Shown: positions 8,505 to 17,012 of the stretch, in pieces
Numbering within the stretch: position 1 is the first letter of the stretch
Layout of the letters: every line of letters starts with the position of its first letter
NCBI GenBank assembly: GCA_041398965.1
Contig: JAWKTT010000013.1
Coordinates: 62,001-126,000, forward strand
Length of the DNA: 64,000 nt
Direction: 5' to 3'
From: JAWKTT01 sp041398965
GTDB taxonomy: Bacteria; Planctomycetota; Planctomycetia; Planctomycetales; Planctomycetaceae
The notes under the pieces: model-generated
Seen by the model: the letters and a program-made list of their open reading frames with translations, nothing else
What the model was told of the DNA's origin: nothing
The model's database searches: none
Position numbers and translations under genes: made by a program

Positions 8505-9947
8505 ATGGAATTTCCAATGTTGCCGAGCTTTGAACTGAATCGACGGCAGATGCTGCAACGATCCGGTATGGGGATGGGGGCGATTGGAATGGTCGGCCTG
8601 CTGTCCGAGCAGGGGTTGCTTTCTTCGACGGCCTCGGCAGCAACGAAACCAATGGAGCCCCGGTCTCCACACTTTCCGGGAAAGGCGAAGCATGTCATTC
8701 ATGTCTTCTGCAACGGCGGCCCATCGCATGTCGACACCTTCGACCCCAAGCCCCGACTGGCGGACTATGTCGGGAAGTCGCTGCCCACTCAGAATCTGAG
8801 AACCGAGCGAAAGACCGGAGCAGCGTTTCCTTCCCCTTTTAAGTTTCGACAATACGGTGAGAGCGGTATTGAAGTCAGCGAATTGTTTGAGAAGACGGCA
8901 GCGAACATCGACGACATTGCCGTCATTCGTTCGATGCATGCCGATGTGCCGAATCATGAACCTTCGCTGATGCTGATGAATTGCGGGGATGCGAGGCTCG
9001 TGCGTCCAAGTGTGGGGAGTTGGGTCACCTATGGGTTAGGGACCGAGAATCAGAATCTCCCGGGCTTTATCGCTATGTGTCCGGGGGGGCTGCCGATTAC
9101 CGAAACGGCGAACTGGCGGTCTGCGTTTCTCCCCGGGGCCTATCAGGGGACGTACCTCGATACGAATCAGACAAGTGTCGAGAAGTTGATTGAGAACATT
9201 CGGAACCAACAACTTTCGCACGACCAGCAGCGTCAGCAACTCGACCTTGTGCAGCAGATGAATCGACGGCACCTCGAACAACGCGGGGATGCTCCCGACT
9301 TGGAAGCACGTATTCATTCGTTCGAACTCGCTTACAACATGCAGATGGAGGCAACCGACGCCTTTGACATTCAGCGAGAACCAAAACACATCCGCGAAAT
9401 GTACGGGGACGGAGTCCATGCCCGTCAACTCCTGATCGCTCGTCGACTCCTCGAACGGGGAGTGCGGTTTATTCAACTTTGGCACGGGGAGGGTCAGCCT
9501 TGGGACAACCATGACGACATCGAAGTCAACCATCGTCGACTCGCGAAGCAGTTGGATCAACCTTTGGGGGCCTTGCTGACCGACCTCAAGCAGCGCGGAC
9601 TGCTCGACGACACCCTCGTCGTCTGGGGTGGCGAATTCGGGCGGACCCCTGTCGTCGAACTCCCCACGCCGGGGGCGAATGCCGGGAAGATCAATGGCCG
9701 CGATCACAACCATTGGGGCTTTTCCATGTGGATGGCCGGTGGAGGAGTCAAAGGGGGACAAGTCTACGGGGCGACGGACGAGTTCGGCTTTCAATCGGTC
9801 GAGAACAAAGTCCACGTGCACGATCTCCACGCCACCATGATGAAACTACTCGGCTTCGATCACGAGAAACTCACCTACCGCTACGCTGGACGCGACTTCC
9901 GCCTGACCGACGTTAAAGGCCGAGTCATCGACGACCTGATTGCCTGA
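8505..9947 (+). CDS. DUF1501 family exported protein
   Basis: The 480-residue protein opens with a twin-arginine-like signal (NRRQMLQRSGMGMGAIG, then a hydrophobic stretch ending TASA), which suggests Tat export in a folded state. The DUF1501 core is clear: HVIHVFCNGGPSHVDTFDPK, later MHADVPNHEPSL, RPSVGSWVTYGLG, GEFGRTPVVE and NHWGFSMWMAGGGVKGG. DUF1501 has an alkaline-phosphatase/sulfatase-like fold and in planctomycetes usually sits beside a DUF1549/DUF1553 gene; none is adjacent here. Its substrate is unknown. The stop codon overlaps the ATG of a 51-codon ORF (TGATG), which in turn overlaps a methyltransferase gene, so the three may form an operon. An upstream terminator isolates it from rpsA. 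Confidence 0.93.
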   Translation: MEFPMLPSFELNRRQMLQRSGMGMGAIGMVGLLSEQGLLSSTASAATKPMEPRSPHFPGKAKHVIHVFCNGGPSHVDTFDPKPRLADYVGKSLPTQNLRTERKTGAAFPSPFKFRQYGESGIEVSELFEKTAANIDDIAVIRSMHADVPNHEPSLMLMNCGDARLVRPSVGSWVTYGLGTENQNLPGFIAMCPGGLPITETANWRSAFLPGAYQGTYLDTNQTSVEKLIENIRNQQLSHDQQRQQLDLVQQMNRRHLEQRGDAPDLEARIHSFELAYNMQMEATDAFDIQREPKHIREMYGDGVHARQLLIARRLLERGVRFIQLWHGEGQPWDNHDDIEVNHRRLAKQLDQPLGALLTDLKQRGLLDDTLVVWGGEFGRTPVVELPTPGANAGKINGRDHNHWGFSMWMAGGGVKGGQVYGATDEFGFQSVENKVHVHDLHATMMKLLGFDHEKLTYRYAGRDFRLTDVKGRVIDDLIA

Positions 9948-10102
9948 TGGTACGCTATCGACCGAAATCCTTCGCTCAGGCGCGACACCGGGAGCATGTC
10001 CTGCCAATGGGCCACTTGCCGATGCCATTACTGTCGGATGGAGACGAGACTGTGCTGTTGATGGCATCGACTCGAAGTGAGACTGAGGAGCGTTTGAGAT
10101 GA
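9947..10102 (+). CDS. Small 51-residue ORF joined by overlaps to both neighbours
   Basis: The frame begins at ATG 9947, sharing TGATG with the stop of the DUF1501 gene, and ends at TGA 10102, sharing ATGA with the methyltransferase start. It encodes 51 residues: a basic N-terminal third (VRYRPKSFAQARHREH), a central segment of Leu/Pro/Met (LPMGHLPMPLL) and an acidic C-terminus (DGDETVLL, then SETEERLR). I see no signal peptide, membrane helix or known domain. The precise double overlap argues for translation, either to make a peptide or to couple the flanking genes. A chance open frame of this length is not rare, so the call is tentative. Confidence 0.45.
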   Translation: MVRYRPKSFAQARHREHVLPMGHLPMPLLSDGDETVLLMASTRSETEERLR

Positions 10103-11310
10103 CCGAATCAACATCGTCCAGCGTGGTGGCTGAACCTCATTATGAGTTTGGGGCGAACTGGCAGCACTTCATCGAGACGCAGTTCTCGACTGAACGTGTC
10201 GAGACCGCTCGCCAATGCCTGTTGAAGTTGCTGCATCGCACAGATCTGACGGGGGAGACATTTCTCGATATCGGCAGTGGGAGCGGACTACATTCGCTCG
10301 CAGCCTGGATGTCGGGAGCCGAACGAGTCACCAGCTTTGACTACGATCCAAACAGCGTTGCAACAACACGTCAGCTTCATCAACTTGCGGGATCGCCGAC
10401 AAACTGGACGGTGCAACAGGGGGACGTGCTTAGTCCGGAATTCCTGTCGACTTTGTCGAAGCACAGCATCGTTTACTCGTGGGGAGTGCTGCATCATACG
10501 GGAGCGATGTGGGATGCGATCCGCAACGCGCGCCAACTCCTCGCCGAGAACGGACTCTTCTGCATCGCACTGTATACGTCGGACCATTACATCAAGCCTT
10601 CGGCCGGCTACTGGATGACGTTGAAGCAGCGCTACAACCAGTCGGGACGTTTCCGAAGGTTGTGGATGGAATGGTGTTATCTGTTTCGGTTTCTGCTCTG
10701 GCCGGAACTGCGGGGACTGCGAAACCCCTGGACGTGGTATCGCAATTATTTTCAGCAGCGAGGGATGAATGTCTGGACCGACATCCGTGACTGGCTTGGG
10801 GGTTGGCCGATGGAGTACGCGGGGGTCATGGAGATGCGGACGTTTTGCCGCGATCAGCTCGGACTCGAACTCGTCTGGATGAACGCCGGTGAAGCCAATA
10901 CCGAGTACCTCATGACTGCCGCTTCGCAACGGAATGTCGAACAGGATGCCCCACACCAACACGTCATTCATCCCGTCTCCGGCCCCTTCGAGCCCATCGG
11001 ACCCTATGCGTATATGGGACGCGTTTCCGAACTGGAAGCGACGGGCGACAGCCAGCAATCGCCGCGTCAATCTCCCTGGGTCCTGTACGAAGCGGGTCAA
11101 CCTCTCACGATTCCACACGTTCCACTTGCGGACATCAAATCAGCAGGTGCAGGCCGCTATAGCCATTGGAAAGACCGCATTTACTTCTCGACCATCGATG
11201 GGAGCAACCCGAACTGCAATGGCCGCAGCTACGAACTCCGACAGCGATCTCCAATCACCATCGCTCCCCCCATTCGGACCCTCACGCTGCCGCAGCGATC
11301 CAAGCATTGA
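10099..11310 (+). CDS. Class I SAM-dependent methyltransferase
   Basis: The 403-residue protein has a Rossmann-fold methyltransferase core: motif I LDIGSGSGLHSLAA (~56-69), an acidic residue ending strand 2 (FDYDPNSV), a motif II-like QQGDVLS and SWGVLHHTGAMWDAIRNA. After the core comes an aromatic segment rich in Trp/Tyr/Arg (RFRRLWMEWCYLFRFLLWPE) and a basic, Pro/Ser-rich C-terminal extension of about 110 residues with no recognised domain. Small-molecule or sugar methylation is plausible; the substrate cannot be read from the sequence. It starts at ATG 10099, overlapping the preceding 51-codon ORF. Confidence 0.88.
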   Translation: MTESTSSSVVAEPHYEFGANWQHFIETQFSTERVETARQCLLKLLHRTDLTGETFLDIGSGSGLHSLAAWMSGAERVTSFDYDPNSVATTRQLHQLAGSPTNWTVQQGDVLSPEFLSTLSKHSIVYSWGVLHHTGAMWDAIRNARQLLAENGLFCIALYTSDHYIKPSAGYWMTLKQRYNQSGRFRRLWMEWCYLFRFLLWPELRGLRNPWTWYRNYFQQRGMNVWTDIRDWLGGWPMEYAGVMEMRTFCRDQLGLELVWMNAGEANTEYLMTAASQRNVEQDAPHQHVIHPVSGPFEPIGPYAYMGRVSELEATGDSQQSPRQSPWVLYEAGQPLTIPHVPLADIKSAGAGRYSHWKDRIYFSTIDGSNPNCNGRSYELRQRSPITIAPPIRTLTLPQRSKH

Positions 11311-11466
11311 CCGTAGCTCAGTGAGCGACTGCGCCTCAGTGAGTGTCTGCTCCTCAGACGATGACAGACGGTTCTCTTTGTGAGTCTGATTCTGCATGAG
11401 CCCGATGATGCCAAGCTGGTCGATGCCGTGTGGCTCAACTGCCGTGTCACTCTATTCCCGGGCGGG

Positions 11467-12483
11467 TCAGACGTCGAACGACAACGGAATCGTTGTGCAG
11501 CCGAGTTTTTTGAGGGCTTGGGTTAGGGACTGGAGCATCGATTGGTCGCGATAGATGCCGATAATGGCCCCTCCGGAGCCGGCGAACTTGGCAGAGGCTC
11601 CGACACTGCGGGCTGCGGCAATCATCGCCCCATGATCGCGGTTGATGTTGCAGATGGTGGTCCGGAGGTCAAAGTTGGCGTTGACCAGTCGGTGCATCTC
11701 GTCGACATCACCCGCTGTTAAAGCTCCGCGAAACTCTTCGGCCAATCTGGCGAACTGTTGCATCGCCTCGACCACAACTTTGTCGCCCGCTTCATACCGG
11801 GCACGAAGTGGATTGTGAACGACATAGGTTGGCTCACCAGCTTCTGCGGAATAGGCGATGTACAATGGGGGGAGTCGTTTCGTGTCGAGACGTTCGTAAA
11901 CGCCATAGGTTAAGCCGAGCGCGGAGTCGACGCGGGCGTTCTCCTTCGAGAAATCCATTGCGACAGCACCGCCAAAGACCTGAATCACGCGATCTTGCAA
12001 ACCGGCCGAGATGCCAAGTTCCTTCTTCTCGATATCGAGGGCGAGCGATGGCAGGATGTCGATTGGGATCGTCACCTCGTAGAACTCCATCAGGGCTCGT
12101 AACGTCGCGACGATGATCGCACTCGAACCCGCCAGCCCGACGTTACGGGGGATGTTCGTCTCGTAACGAATCGAGAATGTCTTCTCATGGACAGGGGCAC
12201 CTGTCAGATCACAGTATTCGACGAATCGCTTAATGGCTGCCTTAAGCAACCGGACCCCACCGTAATAGCCGTGTACTTTGACGTCCTGCACCAGTTCCCG
12301 CACGTTGTCAAAGCGGCTCTGGTCTTCCTGACTCCAGACAATCTCCAGCGTGGGCCAATCGTACAGGGTAATCCGTGCCGCGAACGGACTGACGATGACG
12401 GAAACCGTCTTGCCGAAGTACCCGTCTGAAGGGTTCCCAATGAGCCCGGCTCGGGCATGGGCCAGTGTCCTGATGATCCGCAT
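11467..12483 (-). CDS. Glucuronokinase-like GHMP kinase
   Basis: This 338-residue GHMP-superfamily kinase resembles plant glucuronokinase more than bacterial galactokinase or mevalonate kinase. The N-terminus has ARAGLIGNPSDGYFGKT; then GYYGGVRLLKAAIKRFVEYC; the ATP loop IPRNVGLAGSSAII (111-124); KKELGISAGLQDRVIQVFGG; and the C-terminal GHMP motif AKFAGSGGAIIG (~297). From memory of the Arabidopsis enzyme, these blocks match in order and wording. Glucuronokinase makes D-glucuronate 1-phosphate from glucuronate and ATP in the cytoplasm. GalU is encoded about 180 nt upstream on the same strand, so the pair could make UDP-glucuronate or another UDP-sugar. A different uronic acid or heptose substrate cannot be excluded. 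Confidence 0.85.
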   Translation of the reverse strand: MRIIRTLAHARAGLIGNPSDGYFGKTVSVIVSPFAARITLYDWPTLEIVWSQEDQSRFDNVRELVQDVKVHGYYGGVRLLKAAIKRFVEYCDLTGAPVHEKTFSIRYETNIPRNVGLAGSSAIIVATLRALMEFYEVTIPIDILPSLALDIEKKELGISAGLQDRVIQVFGGAVAMDFSKENARVDSALGLTYGVYERLDTKRLPPLYIAYSAEAGEPTYVVHNPLRARYEAGDKVVVEAMQQFARLAEEFRGALTAGDVDEMHRLVNANFDLRTTICNINRDHGAMIAAARSVGASAKFAGSGGAIIGIYRDQSMLQSLTQALKKLGCTTIPLSFDV

Positions 12484-12660
12484 GGTCCGGTTCCTCGAAT
12501 GTCATTCCGCCGCGTCTGTCTCAGGGCTTGTCGATTTCCCGAGTCGAACAGACTATCGAATCTGTCGTGATGGGGCATCATTCTTCGACGGACATGGAGG
12601 TCGGTCGTATGGGTTCCATAGCTTCGATGAACGATACGATTCGCTAGCCAGTCCCTTAGA

Positions 12661-13554
12661 TTAATTCCCAAGTAACGATTTCAGGTAACTACGATACGCT
12701 GCACCATGCTCCTCGTCGGCGAGAGCGAAGTCGGTAAAGGCTTTGAAATAGCTCGGGAAGTTCCCGATGTCGTAACGTTCTTCCCCTTTGGGGAGTTTGA
12801 GGCCGATGCCAGTTCCGGGTCGGTCGGCCAGCAGCTTTCGCATGGCATCGGTCAGTTGAATCTCGTTCCCTTTGCCACGTTCGGTCTTCTTAAGATACTC
12901 GAAAATCGAGGGACGAAAGACATAGCGCGACGCTACGGCGAGTTGGCTTGGAGCTTCACTGGGGGAAGGCTTTTCAACGACGTCGACCAGTTCAAACAGG
13001 TCACCCCCTAAGTTCTTGCCGGGTTGGGCTATTCCATAATGCACCACTTCATCAAGCGATTCCAGTTCCTCGAATGCGACCACCACTTCCGCGTCCCGCT
13101 CGATGCAGATTTGCACCATACGCTCAACCGCCTTTGACTGACCATGCAGTCCCAGAATCGAATCGCCGAGGGCGACCACGAACGGCTCGTTCCGGACGAA
13201 TGGCTCGGCACATCGGACGGCATCCCCCAACCCTAACTGCTCGCGTTGACGGGTGTAGGCGTACTCGATGTCGTTTCGCTCAAACTCCAGTGCCGCCAGT
13301 TGGTCTTCTTTCCCTCGGGTCCGCAGGAATTCGATCAACTCCTGATCGACATCAAAGAAGTCTTCAATCGACTCTTTGCCGTGCCCGGTGATGAATAACA
13401 CTCGTTTGACACCGTTGCGAGCGAGTTCTTCGATGACATATTGCACAACTGGCTTACGTCCGACCGGAAGCATCTCCTTCGGCTGACTCTTGGTGGCGGG
13501 GAGCAGTCGAGTTCCCAGTCCCGCAACGGGGACCACAGCAAAGTCAATTGTCAT
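12661..13554 (-). CDS. galU: UTP-glucose-1-phosphate uridylyltransferase
   Basis: GalU makes UDP-glucose from UTP and glucose 1-phosphate for exopolysaccharide, glycolipid and glycogen synthesis. The 297-residue length is normal. The nucleotide-binding signature is at residues 10-30 (PVAGLGTRLLPATKSQPKEM, then LPVGRKPVVQYVIEEL), followed by VLFITGHGKESIEDFFD, VVALGDSILG and the sugar-binding VVEKPSPSEAPSQLAVASRY. It precedes the GHMP kinase gene on the same strand (gap about 180 nt), suggesting a functional link in nucleotide-sugar supply. The ATG at 13554 gives the expected N-terminus. Confidence 0.95.
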   Translation of the reverse strand: MTIDFAVVPVAGLGTRLLPATKSQPKEMLPVGRKPVVQYVIEELARNGVKRVLFITGHGKESIEDFFDVDQELIEFLRTRGKEDQLAALEFERNDIEYAYTRQREQLGLGDAVRCAEPFVRNEPFVVALGDSILGLHGQSKAVERMVQICIERDAEVVVAFEELESLDEVVHYGIAQPGKNLGGDLFELVDVVEKPSPSEAPSQLAVASRYVFRPSIFEYLKKTERGKGNEIQLTDAMRKLLADRPGTGIGLKLPKGEERYDIGNFPSYFKAFTDFALADEEHGAAYRSYLKSLLGN

Positions 13555-13652
13555 GACAACAGGTTCCGGAGAAAAGGGGTCGCGTGAGTTGCTCGATTAG
13601 TGTCCGCCGAAATCACCGACGGCAACCATCTGGCAATCGTAATATGGAGAAG

Positions 13653-13695
13653 AAAAAACGGCGGCGTCGCCCATCGGTAGTGGACCACGCCGCCG
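13653..13695 (-). terminator. Rho-independent terminator of csrA
   Basis: Read on the minus strand, a 9-bp stem (CGGCGGCGT at 13695-13687 with ACGCCGCCG at 13667-13659) is followed directly by six T (13658-13653). The loop is about 19 nt and could pair further. It lies 37 bases after the csrA stop. Confidence 0.85.
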
Positions 13696-13711
13696 ACATC
13701 GAGACCACGGG

Positions 13712-13732
13712 ATCATCTCGTCATGAGATGAT
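13712..13732 (-). repeat. Small inverted repeat at the csrA stop
   Basis: ATCATCTC and GAGATGAT form an 8-bp perfect palindrome around GTCAT, with one arm touching the csrA stop codon. It precedes the terminator and may stabilise the mRNA 3' end. Confidence 0.5.
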
Positions 13733-13932
13733 TACTCAGAAGACTGTTTTGCCGACTTACCTTGCGACTTCTCTCGCTGAATGGCGTCGTAAATCTCCTG
13801 GCGATGAACCGGAACATCGGTTGGAGCCTGAATACCCAACCGGACTTTGTCGCCACGAATGTCGACGATGGTGATGACGATATCGTCACCGATCATGATA
13901 CTTTCGTCGCGATGTCTGGATAATACTAACAT
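13732..13932 (-). CDS. csrA: Carbon storage regulator CsrA (translational regulator)
   Basis: CsrA is a small dimeric RNA-binding protein that binds GGA motifs in mRNA leaders and controls translation of metabolism, motility and biofilm genes. The 66-residue protein begins with the classical MLVLSRHRDESIMIGDDI, then VRLGIQAPTDVPVHRQEIY and a hydrophilic tail. The RNA-contacting N-terminal LVLSR and the APxxxxVHRxEI block are intact. The start is ATG 13932, preceded by GGGAG at a suitable distance; a longer upstream frame is not needed. It is monocistronic with its own terminator. In many bacteria csrA lies with flagellar genes and the antagonist FliW; neither is nearby. Confidence 0.95.
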   Translation of the reverse strand: MLVLSRHRDESIMIGDDIVITIVDIRGDKVRLGIQAPTDVPVHRQEIYDAIQREKSQGKSAKQSSE

Positions 13933-14405
13933 GGCAATAACTCCCGGAAAGCGGTCTCGATGATTGTCCGTTCGCGAGCGTCCTGACAGGCGAATCGGAT
14001 GTGGTCTGTCTGGTGTTGTGGGCTGATGAATTCCCACCCCTTTTACATCGACGAAACCTCCAGAGAGATCGCCCTGAAAGAGTGGATAATGTCGGCAGTA
14101 TAAAAAGGAGTGGGAACACACGCGGGTTGCAGCAAGTTTGCCGATTGAAGCGATTATCCCAGGAGTTGCCGATTCTCTGAAGCCTCAACTTTCCCAATCC
14201 TCACACAAAAGGCTCGCGATCTTCAAGAAGCTGCCTCACGAGTGTGATCTCCAACAGGACGTGTTAGATTGAATGAACGGGCGAGTGCCCCGACAATTCC
14301 CGACACTCCAAACACAGAACATCGCCAACAGACATTGCTCTCCTGGTCCCTCGCTCCAAGCATTCGCCTTTCCCCTTCTGCCTTCTCAGTACCCGAATCC
14401 GCCCC
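13933..14405. other. Divergent intergenic region between csrA and nth
   Basis: About 470 bases with promoters for both directions expected. Short frames on either strand show no known motif. No structured RNA family is recognisable by eye. Confidence 0.4.
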
Positions 14406-15062
14406 ATGACCTCGCCGTCCGACGCCACGCTTCGTATCAAACCGATCGTCACCGCGTTGAAGCGAACTTATGGTGAAGCGGTCTGTGCCTTGAATCATGA
14501 GGGGCCGTTTCAGTTACTTGTCGCCACGATCCTCTCTGCTCAATGCACGGATGAGCGGGTGAACATGGTGACTCCGAAGCTCTTTGAACGCTTTCCGACA
14601 CCCCAAAAACTTGCCGCCGCGACGCAGGGGCAGGTCGAGAAGATTGTCCAGTCGACTGGATTCTTTCGGGCCAAAGCGAGCAATCTGCGTGGCATGGCCC
14701 AACGGCTTGTGGACGTGTACGGTGGGGAGGTCCCGGCTTCACTCGCGGAGTTGGTCACGTTACCGGGCGTTGGGAGAAAGACGGCGAACGTCGTTCTGGG
14801 GACATCGTTCGGCATCGCCAGCGGAGTCGTGGTCGACACACATGTCCGACGGATCAGCAATCTTCTCGGGCTGACGGAGAGCCAGAACCCCGAGATCATC
14901 GAACGCGATCTGATGGAGTTGCTCAAACCGAAAGAGTGGGTGCAGTTCTCGCATCGCTTGATTCATCATGGCCGACAGGTCTGCATTGCCCGTCGCCCAC
15001 GGTGCCCCACCTGTCCACTACTGAAACATTGCCCACGCATTGGATTGGCTCCGCTCAACTGA
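14406..15062 (+). CDS. nth: Endonuclease III (DNA glycosylase/AP lyase)
   Basis: Endonuclease III excises oxidised pyrimidines and cleaves the abasic site in base excision repair. The 218-residue protein has the helix-hairpin-helix (TLPGVGRKTANVVLG) with catalytic Lys125, the catalytic Asp144 in VVDTHVRRISN, and the C-terminal iron-sulfur ligands Cys193, Cys200, Cys203 and Cys209 in the canonical C-x6-C-x2-C-x5-C spacing. Length and order match the bacterial family. It starts at ATG 14406 and appears to be a single-gene unit. Confidence 0.97.
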   Translation: MTSPSDATLRIKPIVTALKRTYGEAVCALNHEGPFQLLVATILSAQCTDERVNMVTPKLFERFPTPQKLAAATQGQVEKIVQSTGFFRAKASNLRGMAQRLVDVYGGEVPASLAELVTLPGVGRKTANVVLGTSFGIASGVVVDTHVRRISNLLGLTESQNPEIIERDLMELLKPKEWVQFSHRLIHHGRQVCIARRPRCPTCPLLKHCPRIGLAPLN

Positions 15063-15378
15063 TCACGGTTCAAGAGGACGAACTCGCTGGGAATGAATCC
15101 AGCGATTCAAACATTTCCGGTTCGATCCGCCGCTTCTCGATGCCTCATTGGCAACGCATCTTGCTTGCCTGCAACGTCTTTGGTAGTTTCCGCACCCGAA
15201 GAAGGTGATTGGGCGATCGTCAAGCGGGAGGTCGTCACTGACAAATCGTCCCTGACGAAGATGCGAGGCCTTCACCAAGAGTCGTAGTCGCTCTCAAGAG
15301 GAGTGCAGGCTGCGACATCGTTTCGATTCGCGGATCAAGTTGTTTCGCAGTGGTGGGAGCAGGCAAGGGAGTGCCGGA
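15063..15378. other. Intergenic region between nth and the FkbM methyltransferase
   Basis: About 315 bases. A short plus-strand frame at 15093-15287 shows no motif and I do not call it. The end carries the Shine-Dalgarno AAGGGAG of the downstream gene at 15365-15371. Confidence 0.4.
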
Positions 15379-16326
15379 ATGAGTATTTTGAACTGGCTGA
15401 AGCAACGTTACTTCGATGCCCGAATTCTGCTGAGATACGGCACGCTTTATCCCGAAGTGGTTGACCTTCCCGGGGGCGAACACATGGTTTGCGTTGACCC
15501 CCGCGATCCACGAGCCAGAAAGCTTGTTGTCACGAATCCACTACGAGGGCGATTCCCCCGCAACCAACAGTTCTGGCGGTTCGCCTGCGAGTCGCTCGCA
15601 CCTCAAACGGCCATCGACATTGGGGCCAATTTTGGCGAGTGCCTGTATACAGCATACTACCCACCTCAAACGCTCGTCCTAGGCGTCGAGGCGAATCCTC
15701 AACTTCTCGGCTATCTCGAAGAGTCGCGGCGACTCCATCCCGATGGCGACCGGATCCATCTGAGACAAGTTCTTGCCGGGGAAGAAACTGGACCGGCTGC
15801 CGACTTTTTCATTCATACCACCTGGAGTGGTGGTTCGACGGCAACTGCGGCGATTGCCGAAGGGGATCAACGGTTCCAGAAGGTGTCGGTCCCGGTCGAA
15901 ACCGTCGACAACCTCATTCGTCAAACACAGCCGCTCCCGCTCGATCGTCAACAGATCGTGTTCAAGATCGACGTTGAAGGGTTCGAGGGGCACGTCCTAC
16001 GGGGGATGACCCGCACCTTGTCTCATTGTCGAGCAGCACTCGGCATGATGGAGTTCGACACACGCATGTTGACGGCAGCTGGAGAAAAGATCGAAGATTT
16101 CTGGGCCTGCCTCGAACAACTCTTCACGATCTATGTGTTCACCAGTGACTCCGAAGCCCGGCCGGCACCTCGCGGCAACTTCGCGGTCGTACAGGAGTGG
16201 TTGTCCGGCATGAAGCAACACACCGATCTCGTCCTTCTGCGCGGCGAGTGGCCCGCTGCAGAACAACTTCTCAACCAACGTTGGGTGAGCGACGCCGTCC
16301 AACTTAATACGCGAAACGTCGCCTGA
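15379..16326 (+). CDS. FkbM family methyltransferase
   Basis: FkbM-type enzymes O-methylate sugars or polyketides using SAM. The 315-residue protein has the family pattern: TAIDIGANFGECLYTAYY (motif I), VLGVEANPQLLGYLEESRR, then VPVETVDNLI and the characteristic VFKIDVEGFEGHVLRGM. The start is ATG 15379 because AAGGGAG lies seven bases before it; a TTG 13 codons upstream is also open. The C-terminal part (ALGMMEFDTRML to QLNTRNVA) fits other members that methylate glycans. The neighbours are unrelated, so the acceptor is unknown; a surface or exported glycan is a guess. Confidence 0.92.
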   Translation: MSILNWLKQRYFDARILLRYGTLYPEVVDLPGGEHMVCVDPRDPRARKLVVTNPLRGRFPRNQQFWRFACESLAPQTAIDIGANFGECLYTAYYPPQTLVLGVEANPQLLGYLEESRRLHPDGDRIHLRQVLAGEETGPAADFFIHTTWSGGSTATAAIAEGDQRFQKVSVPVETVDNLIRQTQPLPLDRQQIVFKIDVEGFEGHVLRGMTRTLSHCRAALGMMEFDTRMLTAAGEKIEDFWACLEQLFTIYVFTSDSEARPAPRGNFAVVQEWLSGMKQHTDLVLLRGEWPAAEQLLNQRWVSDAVQLNTRNVA

Positions 16327-16443
16327 AACACCTGGCGTGGACGATCAAGTGTCGATGCTGTCCAGGAGACTCTGTGTCACCGGATGGACATCGCCGGATT
16401 GGTTGTTTTTCGGGGCTAATTCGCAAATTCAACAGGTTTTATC

Positions 16444-16797
16444 ATGCCTCAATGTTCCTTCTGTGGCGAACCGCTTGGCCTCAGTGTGAATTTCTGCCCA
16501 AAATGTGGGGGAAACGTCGACGGGAAACCGCAAGAGACCAGTGACGATCGCGATTCGAACCTGCCAGAATCCTTTGAACGAGAGATTGTCGCCTTACTGC
16601 GACAGTCACAAAAAATCGAGGCGATCAAGCGTTATCGTGAACGATCCCGTGTCGGACTCAAAGAGGCCAAGTCGGCAGTTGAAGCGATTGGCCTCCGAGC
16701 AGGAATCCAACCGGCAACAAGTGGTTGCGGCAGTGCTGCGATAGCCTTCATGCTCATCTTGGGAACCGCGACCGGGCTATTCGCGCTGTGCCGCTAA
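16444..16797 (+). CDS. Zinc-ribbon, L7/L12-C-like, single-pass membrane protein
   Basis: This 117-residue protein combines three parts. Residues 4-22 form a zinc ribbon (CSFCGEPLG, then FCPKCGG, two CxxC pairs). Residues ~45-80 (IVALLRQSQKIEAIKRYRER, then GLKEAKSAVEAI) resemble the helical C-terminal domain of ribosomal protein L7/L12, including the KEAK segment. Residues ~95-115 are a transmembrane helix (AIAFMLILGTATGLFAL). L7/L12-C-like domains occur in other membrane-anchored bacterial proteins of unknown function. Here the zinc ribbon and domain would face the cytoplasm if the helix is a C-terminal anchor. It ends near a long inverted repeat that may terminate transcription. Confidence 0.8.
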   Translation: MPQCSFCGEPLGLSVNFCPKCGGNVDGKPQETSDDRDSNLPESFEREIVALLRQSQKIEAIKRYRERSRVGLKEAKSAVEAIGLRAGIQPATSGCGSAAIAFMLILGTATGLFALCR

Positions 16798-16883
16798 AGT
16801 ATCACAAGGCACGAGCGTTGACGAAACCCGATCGAAGCGACTCCGGACCGATTGTTTCTCCGAGACTTGTGATCGACACAAAC

Positions 16884-16920
16884 GAAGCAACCGGGCGGTC
16901 CCACACCGTCCGGTTGCTTC
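16884..16920. terminator. Long inverted repeat, probable bidirectional terminator
   Basis: GAAGCAACCGGGCGGT (16884-16899) pairs with ACCGTCCGGTTGCTTC (16905-16920), a 16-bp stem with one G-U pair and a CCCAC loop. It lies between convergent genes. T-runs are weak on both sides, so termination may need help or the stem may protect mRNA ends. Confidence 0.6.
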
Positions 16921-17012
16921 AGTTGATACGCAGAGGAACATGACAGGTTATTGCATGTTAAACCGTACATCTTCCCCGGGAGTTTTCTCCCAGTGCGTCG
17001 CAGTCGCTGACA

